From Peteryoungia rhizophila (GTDB lineage: Bacteria > Pseudomonadota > Alphaproteobacteria > Rhizobiales > Rhizobiaceae): a stretch of 64,000 bases of DNA. Under the pieces are notes generated by a model. The model worked only from the letters and a program-made list of their open reading frames with translations. It had not been told where the DNA came from and made no database searches. Position numbers and translations under genes: made by a program. Of the stretch, positions 24,817-33,525 are shown piece after piece (position 1 is the first letter of the stretch; the number at the start of each line of letters is the position of its first letter). Location: the NCBI RefSeq assembly GCF_004912145.1, contig NZ_STGT01000007.1:124001-188000 (forward strand), read 5' to 3'.

Positions 24817-25605
24817 TCATGTGGCGGTGATCGCGCGGCGATACAGGTGCCAGGTCGCGTGGCCGGCGACGGGCAGGACCACGAGCAGTCCCAGGAACAA
24901 CGGCACGAGCGCAATGATTGCCAGACCCGCCACGAAAAGTCCAAAAGTCAGCATCGGGACCGGGTTTTCGATGACTGTTCGCATGCTCGTCAGCATCGCG
25001 GTGACGAAATCGACGTCGTGATCGAGAAGTAGCGGCATGGCGATCACGATTGCGCTGAAAAGTATGGTGGCGAGAACCGCGCCGACAATCGTTCCGATGG
25101 CGAGGAAAAGAAGTCCTTCCGGTGTCGTGAGGACGACCTGGGCAAAGGCGTCGAGCGTCGCGGGGATGCGAAATCCGAGAAAGAGCGCCATGAGCAAGCG
25201 GATCTGGTAGATCCAGATCCAGAAGATGAAGAGCACCACGAAGGCCATCCAGGAGAGCTGTCGTTCGCGCTGCCGAAAGACCTCGGCCAAGACCGCCTTC
25301 CAATTGATCGATTCGCCCTGTTGATGTCGGCGACTGATTTCGTAGAGGCCGACAGCGACAAAGGGGCCGATCAGCGGGAAGCCGATCGCGACCGGGATGA
25401 TCATCCAGGGCAGATGATAGGACGTCAGCATCACGGCAATGAAGATGCCGCCAAAGGCATAGATCGCGCCAAAAAACAGGCCGAAGGACGGATAAGTGCG
25501 GAAGTCACGCCAGCCATCGGCAAACGCCTGCCTGATGTCATGCATTCGCAGCCGGTTGATCTGCAGTTTCGGCAGTGAGCTTCGTTGGAGTGCCTGCGGT
25601 TCCAT
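24817..25605 (-). CDS. DUF2189 domain multi-pass membrane protein
   Basis: 262 residues with about six hydrophobic segments, including GLFFGAIYAFGGIFIAVML (about 45-63) and LTFGLFVAGLAIIALVPLFL near the C-terminus. The N-terminal INRLRMHDIRQAFADGWRDF block and the LYEISRRHQQGE loop are characteristic of DUF2189, an uncharacterised inner-membrane family. ATG 25605 is preferred because GGGAGG lies just upstream; an in-frame ATG at 25638 is weaker. It is divergent from the small membrane-protein gene at 25743, and their promoters must share 25606-25742. Confidence 0.88.
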   Translation of the reverse strand: MEPQALQRSSLPKLQINRLRMHDIRQAFADGWRDFRTYPSFGLFFGAIYAFGGIFIAVMLTSYHLPWMIIPVAIGFPLIGPFVAVGLYEISRRHQQGESINWKAVLAEVFRQRERQLSWMAFVVLFIFWIWIYQIRLLMALFLGFRIPATLDAFAQVVLTTPEGLLFLAIGTIVGAVLATILFSAIVIAMPLLLDHDVDFVTAMLTSMRTVIENPVPMLTFGLFVAGLAIIALVPLFLGLLVVLPVAGHATWHLYRRAITAT

Positions 25606-25742
25606 GGGTCCCTCCCAAGACGTCCGGTCCTGCCACAACCTGTCAGCAAAACCCGATTCCGTTCCTTGATATCCGTCAAATTGCTAGAGACGGTCCGAAA
25701 ATCTCGCGTTTCATCCTGGCAGAACTGCGCTAAGATCAATCC

Positions 25743-25898
25743 ATGTCCGATGGCGCGCGCACTCAAAATTGGTTGCCCTATACGGCCCTGCTTCTGGCGG
25801 GCGCCATCTTCACCGTAGTTGTCTTCATCGGCTGGATGCGGTTCGACGGAGAGATTTTCCTGTCCCTGATCGAGAGCGGTCTCGCCTATTGCTTTTGA
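25743..25898 (+). CDS. Small single-pass membrane protein, 51 residues
   Basis: An open frame of 51 codons: a short polar start (MSDGARTQNW), one strongly hydrophobic helix of about 22 residues (YTALLLAGAIFTVVVFIGWM), then RFDGEIFLSLIESGLAYCF. Codon choice is GC-rich at third positions like its neighbours, which supports coding. The ribosome-binding site is weak (AAGATCAATCC). It lies 122 bases upstream of the SCO1/SenC gene on the same strand, so a link to cytochrome oxidase assembly can be imagined but is not shown. I do not recognise a named family. Confidence 0.6.
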   Translation: MSDGARTQNWLPYTALLLAGAIFTVVVFIGWMRFDGEIFLSLIESGLAYCF

Positions 25899-26020
25899 TC
25901 GCAGTTGGCGACCGTGACAAATCGGCGCTCTTCCCTGCAATTTCGTGGAGTTGAATTGCCATCCGCGTCGCGGAGGCTTATCCGGCGGGCAAGGATCTCT
26001 AACGCTAAGGATTTGCCAGG

Positions 26021-26620
26021 ATGAAAACGGTCAGAGTGGTCTTGTGGGCGGCGGTGGTGGTCATGGCCGGGGTGCTCGGTTGGCTGACCTATCAGGTGAC
26101 GCAGTCCAAGGAGCAGATCGCCGAAGCACCCTTTGGCGTGCCTTTCCAACTTGTTGACCAGAATGGCCAGCAGATCACCGAACAGGCCTTGCGTGGCAAG
26201 CCGACCGCGCTCTTCTTCGGCTTCACCCATTGCCCCGAGGTATGCCCGACCACGCTGTTCGAACTCGATGGCTGGCTGAAGACGGTCGATCCCGATGCCA
26301 AGGGGCTCCAGGCCTATTTCGTGACCGTCGATCCGGAGCGGGACACTCCAGCGATCCTCGGCCAGTATATTTCCAATGTCACCGACCGGGTGAAGGGCAT
26401 CGCCGGCGATCCGGCCGATGTCGCCGAAGTCGTCAAGGGTTTCCGCGTTTACGCCAAGAAGATCCCGCTGGACGAGGCGCAGCCGGATGGGGACTATACG
26501 ATGGACCACACGGCCTCCGTTTTCCTGCTGGACGCGGACGGGCGCTTCAAGGGAACGATCGCCTATGGCGAGAACCCCGACACGGCGATCAAGAAGCTCG
26601 AAAACCTGATGAAGGGCTGA
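26021..26620 (+). CDS. SCO1/SenC family copper chaperone
   Basis: 199 residues: an N-terminal membrane anchor (about 6-25) and a thioredoxin-like domain facing the periplasm. The copper-binding CPEVC motif follows GFTHC-type context near residue 71, with the third ligand His in DYTMDHTASVFLL near residue 165. Family role: delivery of copper to the CuA site of cytochrome c oxidase, or thiol redox. The ATG at 26021 follows CAGG. prmA follows 87 bases later. Bona fide Sco-type motifs are intact, so it is expected to be functional. Confidence 0.93.
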   Translation: MKTVRVVLWAAVVVMAGVLGWLTYQVTQSKEQIAEAPFGVPFQLVDQNGQQITEQALRGKPTALFFGFTHCPEVCPTTLFELDGWLKTVDPDAKGLQAYFVTVDPERDTPAILGQYISNVTDRVKGIAGDPADVAEVVKGFRVYAKKIPLDEAQPDGDYTMDHTASVFLLDADGRFKGTIAYGENPDTAIKKLENLMKG

Positions 26621-26707
26621 TCGCCAGCTCTTTGCCGGAGGTTGCCATGCCGGCGATTGCGTTGTACCGCAACGCCTGACCGTCCAGACCGCCGAGGAAG
26701 ACCGACC

Positions 26708-27592
26708 GTGAGCGAAATTCGCCTCTATGTGAGCACCACCGAGAAGAACGCCAACCGGATCCTGGATCTGATGAGTTTCGCTTTCGGCGAGGAAGATTTC
26801 GCGATCGCGACCACCGAGGTCGACGAGAAGGCGGACATCTGGGAAGCGTCCATCTATCTGATGGCCGACCAGGAAGACGAGGTCAGGCCGCGGGTGCAGG
26901 AACTGCTCGCCGAGGAATTCGCCGATGCGACGATCGAACGGGAGGTCATTCCCGACATCGACTGGATTGCAAAGTCTCTTGAGGGTTTGAAGCCGGTGCG
27001 GGCCGGGCGCTTCCTGGTGCATGGTTCGCATGACCGCGACAAGGTCCAGACGCATGACGTCGCAATCGAGATCGATGCCGGCCAGGCCTTCGGTACCGGC
27101 CATCACGGCACGACAGCGGGCTGCCTGGAAGTGATCGAAAAGGTGGTGCGGTCGCGCAAGGTCCGCAATGCACTCGACCTCGGTACGGGTAGTGGCGTGC
27201 TTGCCATCGCCGTCCGCAAACTGCTTCCGGTGCCAGTGCTGGCGACGGACATTGATCCGATCGCGGTGCGGGTGGCGAAAGAGAATGCGCGGCGCAACCA
27301 GATCATCGACGGAATCGAGTTTCGCACAGCTCCGGGCTTTCACTCGACCGCGTTTCGGGACCACGGTCCCTTCGATCTGATTATTGCCAATATCCTGGCG
27401 CGACCGCTGATTAAGATGGCGCCGCAGCTCGTCACCCATCTCGCACCGAACGGCTCTGTCGTTCTTTCCGGCATTCTGGCCGAGCAACGCTGGAAGGTCA
27501 TCGCCGCCTATAGCGGTGAAGGGCTTTCGCATGTGAAGACGATCTGGCGCAATGGCTGGGTGACCATTCACTTCACGCAAGGGAAGGGCTGA
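26708..27592 (+). CDS. prmA: Ribosomal protein L11 methyltransferase
   Basis: 294 residues. The N-terminal part recognises L11; the C-terminal part is a Rossmann methyltransferase with AFGTGHHGTT (near 126-135), the SAM-binding LDLGTGSGVLAIA (near 155), TDIDPIAV and the catalytic-loop motif DLIIANILARPL. The enzyme adds methyl groups to L11 on the ribosome or before assembly. The start is GTG 26708, chosen because GAGGAAG lies eight bases upstream and the product begins MSEIRLYVST; an ATG at 26642 is in frame but would add a non-conserved leader. It is followed by a strong terminator. Confidence 0.95.
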   Translation: MSEIRLYVSTTEKNANRILDLMSFAFGEEDFAIATTEVDEKADIWEASIYLMADQEDEVRPRVQELLAEEFADATIEREVIPDIDWIAKSLEGLKPVRAGRFLVHGSHDRDKVQTHDVAIEIDAGQAFGTGHHGTTAGCLEVIEKVVRSRKVRNALDLGTGSGVLAIAVRKLLPVPVLATDIDPIAVRVAKENARRNQIIDGIEFRTAPGFHSTAFRDHGPFDLIIANILARPLIKMAPQLVTHLAPNGSVVLSGILAEQRWKVIAAYSGEGLSHVKTIWRNGWVTIHFTQGKG

Positions 27593-27620
27593 TACGTTAA
27601 GTCAGCCTTTGCGACGATTG

Positions 27621-27654
27621 AAAAAAGGCGGCTCCGTGAGGAGCCGCCTTTTTT
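27621..27654. terminator. Strong bidirectional terminator after prmA
   Basis: A perfect 15-bp stem AAAAAAGGCGGCTCC / GGAGCCGCCTTTTTT with loop GTGA. The T and A runs at both ends let it work on either strand, ending prmA from the left and possibly the DUF1127 gene from the right. Confidence 0.93.
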
Positions 27655-27746
27655 GGCACCGGCATCATGCCGCGCCGATATCCGCGAGCGTGGGAGGAGC
27701 GCTCAAGCGGATGCTTCTATGGGCGGTCGGTCTCGACCGCCGCTGA

Positions 27747-27920
27747 TCAGATGATCGAACGCTGATGCGGACGACGACGCAGCTCGTCGCGTGTCAGGCC
27801 CATGGCTGCAAGCGATGCGTCGTCGAGCGAAAGAAGGGCGCCCGTTGCATAGAGATCGGCACGGCGCTGACGTGCCTCGACAAGATTGTTCAGGGCGGTG
27901 CGCAGGAAAGACTTTGCCAT
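27747..27920 (-). CDS. DUF1127-like small protein, 57 residues
   Basis: The frame encodes a 57-residue basic protein starting MAKSFLRTALNNLVEARQRR, with ALLSLDDASLAAMGLTRDEL further on. This helix-turn pattern (a basic N-terminal helix, then a SLDDxxLxxxGxxRxEL block) fits the DUF1127 family of small alphaproteobacterial proteins, some of which are known to affect RNA metabolism and phosphate or stress responses. The start has AAAGGA upstream. A larger open frame on the same strand (27703-27975) overlaps it in another phase but has no protein-like character. It is convergent with prmA across a terminator. Confidence 0.8.
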   Translation of the reverse strand: MAKSFLRTALNNLVEARQRRADLYATGALLSLDDASLAAMGLTRDELRRRPHQRSII

Positions 27921-28182
27921 CTCTCGGTTCCTTTCGGTTTCGGACGCTCGTGTCTGCGTCCTCGATCATTGACATATAGTCTCATCGGCCGGGTTCAGTC
28001 AGATGGCTTCGAGCACAGGAGGTCTGCGTTTGCTGCATAGCAACATGAGCTGTGCCTGAAATTGCGGCATATCTGTTTTAGATGGGCGGCATCTGCCGCG
28101 AAACGATGCGCCGGTGGTGGTGAGGGCCGGGAGGCCTTGCTATAAGCGCTGACAGAATCCGTAACCCATCGCGAGCAAGCCC

Positions 28183-30018
28183 ATGTTTCAGTCCTTCGAG
28201 GTCAAGTCCACGCCGCTTCACGGCAAGTCCCGCATCGCAGCGATTCGGGGCCTGTTCGGCGAACTCGGCATCGACGGCGTGCTCGTTCCACGCTCGGATG
28301 AATATCTGGGGGAGTATGTGCCGGAATCGGCGGAGCGCCTCGCCTGGGCGACGGGCTTTACCGGCTCGGCCGGCATGCTGATGGTGACCGAGACGCTGGC
28401 TGTCGTCTTCGTCGACGGTCGCTATGTGACCCAACTCGCCCAGCAGGTCGATGTCTCGGTCTTCACGCCCGGCGATCTCGTCGGGGAGCCGCCGCACAAA
28501 TGGATCGAGAACCGGGCACCGAAGGGTTTCCGTCTCGGCATCGATCCCTGGATGCATACAGGTGCCGAAGTGCGTCGTCTGGAAAAGGTGCTCGCAGACA
28601 AGGGCGGCAGCCTTGTCCTTCTTCCTTTCAACCCCGTAGATCGCCTATGGACGGATCGTCCGGCCGAGCCGAAAGGCGCCGTGATGATCCAGGCACTCAA
28701 TCAGGCCGGTGCATCGGCCGCCGACAAGCTGAAGAAGATCAGCGCCGATCTTGCCGAGAAGAATCTGGCGGCCGTTCTGATCACCGATCCTTCGTCGGTG
28801 GCCTGGATCTTCAATCTGCGCGGCAGCGATGTGCCGCACACGCCGCATCCGTTGTCGCGTGCGATCATCAAGGCAGACGGCTCGGCTGAACTCTTCCTCG
28901 ACAGCGCCAAGACCAATCTCGAGGTCGAGACCTATCTGCGCGACCTCTGCGAGCAGGTGGATCCTGTCGTTCTGTCCGAGCGCCTGGAACGGGTCGCCCG
29001 CGATGGTGCCCGCATCCTCGTCGATCCGGACCTCGCGCCTTACGCTCTCGCTCGCATGATCCTCGAAAGCGGTGGAGAGGTGGTCGAAGGCAACGATCCG
29101 GCCAAGCTCGGCCGCGCCGTGAAGAACATGGTCGAGCTCAATGGCTCGGCTGCCGCTCATCTGCAGGATGGTGTGGCCATGGTCGAGTTTCTCCACTGGT
29201 TCAACGACCAGCCGCATGGCAGCCTGACCGAAATCGCGGCGGCGAAGAAGCTGGAGGCGGTGCGCTCATCGGTCGGCGAGCGCATGCAGAACCCGCTCAA
29301 GGATATCTCTTTCGACACCATCTCCGGTGCCGGCGAGAATGCCGCGATCATGCATTACCGCGTGACGACGGAAAGCGACCGGCAGATCCGGTCGGCCGAG
29401 ATGTTCCTGATCGATTCGGGCGCGCAATATGTGAACGGTACGACGGACATCACCCGCACGCTTGCCGTCGGCGAGGTGCCGGAAGAGCAGAAGCGTTTCT
29501 TCACGCTGGCACTGAAGGGCATGATCGCGATCAGCACCGCACGTTTCCCGAAGGGCACGCGCGGCTGTGATCTCGATCCGCTGGCCCGTATCGCGCTCTG
29601 GAAAGCCGGTGCCGACTTCGCGCATGGCACAGGCCATGGCGTTGGCTCCTATCTCTCCGTGCATGAAGGTCCGCAGCGGATTGCGCGGCTTTCTACACAG
29701 GAGCTGCTGCCCGGCATGATCCTGTCGAACGAGCCCGGCTACTATCGCCCGGGCAGCTTCGGCATCCGCATCGAAAACCTGATCTATGTGCGCGAGGCCG
29801 AGGCAATCGAAGGCGGTGACCAGCCGATGCTTGGTTTCGAACCACTGACCTTCGTGCCGATCGATCGCAACCTCATCGTCGAGGACCTGTTGACGCGCGA
29901 CGAGCTGCAATGGCTTGACGCCTATCATGCCAAGACCCGCGAAGAGCTTTCGCCGCTGATTGCCGATGCTGCCACGCGCGAATGGCTGGAGCAGGCGACG
30001 GCGCCGTTTGCGCGCTGA
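28183..30018 (+). CDS. pepP: Xaa-Pro aminopeptidase (M24B, aminopeptidase P type)
   Basis: 611 residues, the long three-domain form. Two creatinase-like N-terminal domains (VPRSDEYLGEYVPE, SVAWIFNLRGSDVPHTP) precede the pita-bread catalytic domain. Metal ligands of the family are visible: D in LIDSGAQYVNGTTDITRT (two Asp), H in GTGHGVGSYLSVHEGP, E in LSNEPGYYRPG and E in GIRIENLIYV. It removes an N-terminal residue that precedes proline, in the cytoplasm. The start gives MFQSFEVKSTP. The gene lies alone, with its end three bases from the opposing azlD stop. Confidence 0.95.
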   Translation: MFQSFEVKSTPLHGKSRIAAIRGLFGELGIDGVLVPRSDEYLGEYVPESAERLAWATGFTGSAGMLMVTETLAVVFVDGRYVTQLAQQVDVSVFTPGDLVGEPPHKWIENRAPKGFRLGIDPWMHTGAEVRRLEKVLADKGGSLVLLPFNPVDRLWTDRPAEPKGAVMIQALNQAGASAADKLKKISADLAEKNLAAVLITDPSSVAWIFNLRGSDVPHTPHPLSRAIIKADGSAELFLDSAKTNLEVETYLRDLCEQVDPVVLSERLERVARDGARILVDPDLAPYALARMILESGGEVVEGNDPAKLGRAVKNMVELNGSAAAHLQDGVAMVEFLHWFNDQPHGSLTEIAAAKKLEAVRSSVGERMQNPLKDISFDTISGAGENAAIMHYRVTTESDRQIRSAEMFLIDSGAQYVNGTTDITRTLAVGEVPEEQKRFFTLALKGMIAISTARFPKGTRGCDLDPLARIALWKAGADFAHGTGHGVGSYLSVHEGPQRIARLSTQELLPGMILSNEPGYYRPGSFGIRIENLIYVREAEAIEGGDQPMLGFEPLTFVPIDRNLIVEDLLTRDELQWLDAYHAKTREELSPLIADAATREWLEQATAPFAR

Positions 30019-30021
30019 GGA

Positions 30022-30333
30022 TCAGCTGATCAGCTGACGCATCAACATGACGACGGCCCAGCCGCCGATCAGCATGGGGATGGCGCCGAAGCGCAAGCCG
30101 ATCAGGAGGGAGGTCGCCATGGCGACCTTCACATCGATCTCGCTATAGAAGAAGGCGGGGGCGACGAGCGCGGTGAGGACGGCGGCCGGAACTGCGTTGA
30201 GAGCAGCCTCGAGGCGTGGCGGCATGGACTTCAGCCGCTTCACCAGCACGTAGCCTGCAATGCGGGTGAGGAAGGTTGCGGCCGCCGCTGCCGCGATCAG
30301 CAGCGTCATATAGGGGGTGAGCAGGGTCGTCAT
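30022..30333 (-). CDS. azlD: AzlD family branched-chain amino acid exporter subunit
   Basis: 103 residues with four hydrophobic segments (MTLLIAAAAAATFLTRIAGY, then ALNAVPAAVLTALVAPAFFY and two more). This is the small partner of AzlC; together they export branched-chain amino acids or analogues in characterised systems. The start overlaps the azlC stop by four bases, so the subunits are made in a coupled manner. The stop lies three bases from that of pepP on the other strand. Confidence 0.92.
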   Translation of the reverse strand: MTTLLTPYMTLLIAAAAAATFLTRIAGYVLVKRLKSMPPRLEAALNAVPAAVLTALVAPAFFYSEIDVKVAMATSLLIGLRFGAIPMLIGGWAVVMLMRQLIS

Positions 30334-31055
30334 AGTGCGGCCTTCTTCTCTGGCGCTGCCGGCAGCGGAAGAACGGCTGCCAGCAAGATGCCGGCGAGGG
30401 CGCCCACGCTGATATGCCAAGGTGCGCCGATCAGGTGCTGGGCAATGACCGCGACCACGGCGCTGACCGCGACAATCATCAGGAAGTTTCCGCGCTTTCT
30501 GAAGCCGAGGACGAGGCCGAGGAAATAGATCGGTAGAAGCACATCGATGCCCCAATCGGCTGGATTGCCGATGACGCTGCCGAGTGCGCCGCCGACCGCG
30601 GTCATGGCGACCCACGGCAGATAGATCATCGCACCGAAGCCCAAATACCAGGGAAAGCTCACCTCGCGACCGCTTTCGCCGCGGGCGACGGCCTCGGCGA
30701 ATTGCGGGTCTGTGAGCAGGAAGAAGCTCAGCATCTTCTGCGGAAAGCTATAGTGATCGATGAACGGTGTGAGCGCGGCCGAATAGAGGATGTGACGGAA
30801 ATTTACGGCGAGGATCGAGAGCACGACGACCCACATGGGCACGTTCTGGCCGAAGAGTTCGATCCCGACCAGCTGGCTGGCGCCCGCATAGACGGTCGCA
30901 CTCATCAGCGCTGCCTCAGCCACGGTCTGGCCGTTGGCGACGGCGACGGCTCCGAAGAGGACCGCAAACGGACCGGCCGAGATGATGACGGGAAGTGCCT
31001 TCAGCGCACCTTGGGCAAATTCGGATCGGGACATTGAGGCTGTTCTCGCGTTCAT
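30330..31055 (-). CDS. azlC: AzlC family branched-chain amino acid exporter subunit
   Basis: 241 residues, multi-pass, with ALPVIISAGPFAVLFGAVAV, ATVYAGASQLVGIELFG and the family block ILAVNFRHILYSAAL. It is the large subunit of the AzlCD exporter. The ATG at 31055 was chosen; ATG 31034 (MSRSEF) is also possible. Farther upstream the frame stays open to 31226 but the residues there are not membrane-like or conserved in style. No Lrp-type regulator gene is adjacent. Confidence 0.92.
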   Translation of the reverse strand: MNARTASMSRSEFAQGALKALPVIISAGPFAVLFGAVAVANGQTVAEAALMSATVYAGASQLVGIELFGQNVPMWVVVLSILAVNFRHILYSAALTPFIDHYSFPQKMLSFFLLTDPQFAEAVARGESGREVSFPWYLGFGAMIYLPWVAMTAVGGALGSVIGNPADWGIDVLLPIYFLGLVLGFRKRGNFLMIVAVSAVVAVIAQHLIGAPWHISVGALAGILLAAVLPLPAAPEKKAAL

Positions 31056-31244
31056 CTGCTGGCTAAAGCCTGTTGCCCTAACGGACAAACCAATTCCGCT
31101 GATGGAACGACCATCGGCATTGATGATTGCGATTGCCACTGAATGGTTGCCGGCGTCTTGTCGAAAAGTCGCATTGATGGGGGCGGACGGTGACTGGACA
31201 GTTTGCCCGGGCTCCGGGCGCCTCAATCCTATTGTCGTTTGCGG

Positions 31245-31586
31245 TCAGATGGACACGGGGTTTCGCCCGTCAATGACTATGCGCTTGCGCTTTGAAAGCG
31301 GCGGATATCTGAAAATACTGTGCTCAGGTTCTTCCTGAATCAGCGTTCCGTCCACCTCGACCGCGCTGATCCAGGACAGGCCATATTGGGTGGCAAGATC
31401 CCGTACCGCCCTCCAATGCGCTGCCTTCGCTGTATCTCCGGCTCGGATCGCACGTCTGACATAGGTGATGCACTCGTCGGACAGTCCTACCGTCAGAGGG
31501 TGTCCCCATGCCTCACGCAGAGCGTAGAAGTCGCGCCAGACCGCGCCGCTGACAACAAAGATCACGTCGGGGCGATAGTCTTTCAT
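31245..31586 (-). CDS. Hypothetical protein, 113 residues
   Basis: The frame encodes a soluble, mixed alpha/beta-looking protein (MKDYRPDVIFVVSGAVWRD; AHWRAVRDLATQYGLSWISA) with no signal peptide or membrane segment. I do not recognise a domain. Codon choice is less GC-biased at third positions than in neighbours (ATA, AGA, GGA and ACA are used), which may mean recent acquisition or weak constraint. A competing frame on the opposite strand (31320-31610) looks less protein-like. It stands between azlC and panB with 189 and 148 non-coding bases around it. Confidence 0.5.
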   Translation of the reverse strand: MKDYRPDVIFVVSGAVWRDFYALREAWGHPLTVGLSDECITYVRRAIRAGDTAKAAHWRAVRDLATQYGLSWISAVEVDGTLIQEEPEHSIFRYPPLSKRKRIVIDGRNPVSI

Positions 31587-31734
31587 CGTCCCGGCCCGAC
31601 TAACAAATGAGGACGCTTCGCGACATTGATGTCGGCGTTCCGCTGTGTAAATCGCGAATCATCCAATTCCATCGAGCTTCCTCGTCGGTCAGTAGGACCA
31701 CTGCGATGCGTTAAGAGACCCGACGGAATTTCTA

Positions 31735-32562
31735 CTACTTTTTCGGACGGATCTGGAACGTGTGTTCCGGGCCCGGGAAGATGCGTTCCTTCACCTCGGC
31801 GGCATAGCCTTCTGCGGCCTTGTCGATGACATCCGCCAACTCGCTATAGTGCTTGACGAAGCGTGGCTTGAACTCGTTGAACAGGCCAAGCATGTCGTCG
31901 GAGACGAGGATCTGGCCGTCGCAGGCGGGAGAGGCGCCGATGCCGATGGTTGCTGCCTTCACCGTCGTGGTGATCTCGCGGGCCAGCGGTTCGACCGTGC
32001 CTTCAATGACCATGGCGAAGGCGCCGGCATCGTCGATGGCCTTGGCGTCACGGCGGATCTTGTCCTGCTCGTCTTCGCTGTGGCCCTTGGAGCGATAGCC
32101 TCCGGACGTGTTCACCTGCTGCGGCATCAGGCCGATATGACCGAAGACCGGAACGCCGCGGCTGACGAGGAATTCGACGGTTTCGGCCATTTCCGCGCCG
32201 CCCTCGAGCTTCACGCCGTCGCAGCCGGTTTCCTTCATCAGGCGGACCGCATTGCGGAAAGCCTGTTCCTTGCTCTCCTGGTAGGAGCCGAATGGCAGGT
32301 CGACGATGACGCAGGCGCGGGTCGCGCCGCGCATGGTTGCCTGGCCATGGGCGACCATCATGTCCATGGTGACACCAACAGTGGTCTCCATGCCGTAGAG
32401 CACCATGCCAAGACTGTCGCCGACCAGAAGCAGGTCGCAGTGGCGGTCGAGGATGCGGGCGACCGGCGTCGTATAGGCGGTCAGCGAGACGATCGGTCTG
32501 ACGCCCTTGAGTGCCGTGATGTCGGCGGGTGTGAAGCGCTTCTGGCGGGGTGGTGTGCTCAT
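31735..32562 (-). CDS. panB: 3-methyl-2-oxobutanoate hydroxymethyltransferase
   Basis: 275 residues, a TIM-barrel enzyme that adds a hydroxymethyl group from methylene-tetrahydrofolate to 2-oxoisovalerate, the first step of pantothenate synthesis. Typical blocks: LTAYTTPVARILDR, LLVGDSLGMVLYG (metal-binding Asp), VIVDLPFGSY, VKLEGGAEM and GHIGLMPQ. ATG 32562 gives MSTPPRQKRFTPADITALKG. It begins one base after the panC stop, so panC and panB form an operon transcribed panC first. Confidence 0.97.
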   Translation of the reverse strand: MSTPPRQKRFTPADITALKGVRPIVSLTAYTTPVARILDRHCDLLLVGDSLGMVLYGMETTVGVTMDMMVAHGQATMRGATRACVIVDLPFGSYQESKEQAFRNAVRLMKETGCDGVKLEGGAEMAETVEFLVSRGVPVFGHIGLMPQQVNTSGGYRSKGHSEDEQDKIRRDAKAIDDAGAFAMVIEGTVEPLAREITTTVKAATIGIGASPACDGQILVSDDMLGLFNEFKPRFVKHYSELADVIDKAAEGYAAEVKERIFPGPEHTFQIRPKK

Positions 32563-32563
32563 G

Positions 32564-33436
32564 TCAGGCGGCCTCCATGCCGGTGGCGGCCGCTTGGCCG
32601 ATGATGCGGTTGTCGAGAAGCTTCGTCTTGCCGAAGCGGACGTAGAGCAGCACAAGTGCGGTGCCGTTCACCGTTTCGATGCGCTCCAGTGTGCGGGGAT
32701 CCCGGATCGCTACCACTTCAGGCTCGGCGAGTGGTTCGGTCCGGATGAACTCGACGAGTTTCGCTTCCAGTGTCGACACGTCCCGGACGCCGGTTCGAAC
32801 AAGTCGTTCGGCCTCTGCGAGCGTCTTCGGCACAATCACGGCAGCAGCACGCTGGGTGGCCGAGAGGTAGACGTTGCGGGAAGAGCAGGCGAGGCCATCC
32901 GCCTCGCGCACAGTGGCCACCGGCACGATGCGGACCGGTTGGGCCAAATCCTCGACCATCTTCTGGATGATCGTGACCTGCTGGTAGTCCTTCTCGCCGA
33001 AATAGGCGGAATCTGGCTGGACGATGTTGAAGAGCTTGGTGACAACGGTCGCGACACCTGCGAAATGGCCGGGCCGCGCTTCGCCCTCGAGCTCTGAGCC
33101 GAGTTTCGGAAGGTCGACGACCGTCTGCATCGGTTCGGGATACATGTTCTCGACGTCAGGAGCGAAGAGATAGTCGACACCTGCTTCGTCCAGCATTGCA
33201 CTGTCACGGGCGAGGTCGCGCGGGTATTTTTCGAGGTCTTCGTTCTTGCCGAACTGCAGCGGGTTGACGAAGATCGACACGACCGTCACGTCGTTTTCAG
33301 ACCTTGCGCGACCGACGAGGCTCAAGTGCCCCTGATGCAGGTAACCCATGGTCGGTACGAAGCCGATGGTCTGGCCGGCACGGCGGCGGGGCGCGAGCTT
33401 CTGTCGCAAAGCGGCGATCGTGGTGACGATTTCCAT
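32564..33436 (-). CDS. panC: Pantothenate synthetase (pantoate--beta-alanine ligase)
   Basis: 290 residues. It joins pantoate and beta-alanine using ATP. The nucleotidyltransferase motif HQGH is in PTMGYLHQGHLSLV near residues 27-40, with SIFVNPLQFGKNEDLEKYPR, the substrate loop YFGEKDYQQV, and the KMSKS-like VREADGLACSSRNVYLS. The ATG at 33436 follows GGGAGGACGCC. It leads the panC-panB pair. No panD or panE is present here. Confidence 0.97.
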   Translation of the reverse strand: MEIVTTIAALRQKLAPRRRAGQTIGFVPTMGYLHQGHLSLVGRARSENDVTVVSIFVNPLQFGKNEDLEKYPRDLARDSAMLDEAGVDYLFAPDVENMYPEPMQTVVDLPKLGSELEGEARPGHFAGVATVVTKLFNIVQPDSAYFGEKDYQQVTIIQKMVEDLAQPVRIVPVATVREADGLACSSRNVYLSATQRAAAVIVPKTLAEAERLVRTGVRDVSTLEAKLVEFIRTEPLAEPEVVAIRDPRTLERIETVNGTALVLLYVRFGKTKLLDNRIIGQAAATGMEAA

Positions 33437-33525
33437 GACCGGCGTCCTCCCTGTCTTCTCACTGGCTCGGCTCTAGCGCTTGCCGCCAAAAAAGGCAATC
33501 GCACGAATCCTTTGCAGAAACTTCC

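Noticed and set aside
25886..27580. 564-codon open frame on the minus strand
   Set aside because: Antisense to both SCO1 and prmA; no recognisable protein features.
27703..27975. 90-codon frame on the minus strand
   Set aside because: Ser/Arg/Ala-rich without structure; the DUF1127-like frame inside it explains the coding signal better.
31205..31219. GCCCGG-GCT-CCGGGC hairpin upstream of azlC
   Set aside because: Loop of three bases and no T tract on either strand.
31320..31610. 96-codon plus-strand frame opposite the hypothetical gene
   Set aside because: Less balanced composition than the minus-strand frame; at most one can be real.
33480..33500. Possible terminator TTGCC-GCCAAAAAA-GGCAA between panC and pncA
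   Set aside because: Five-pair stem; too weak to call.
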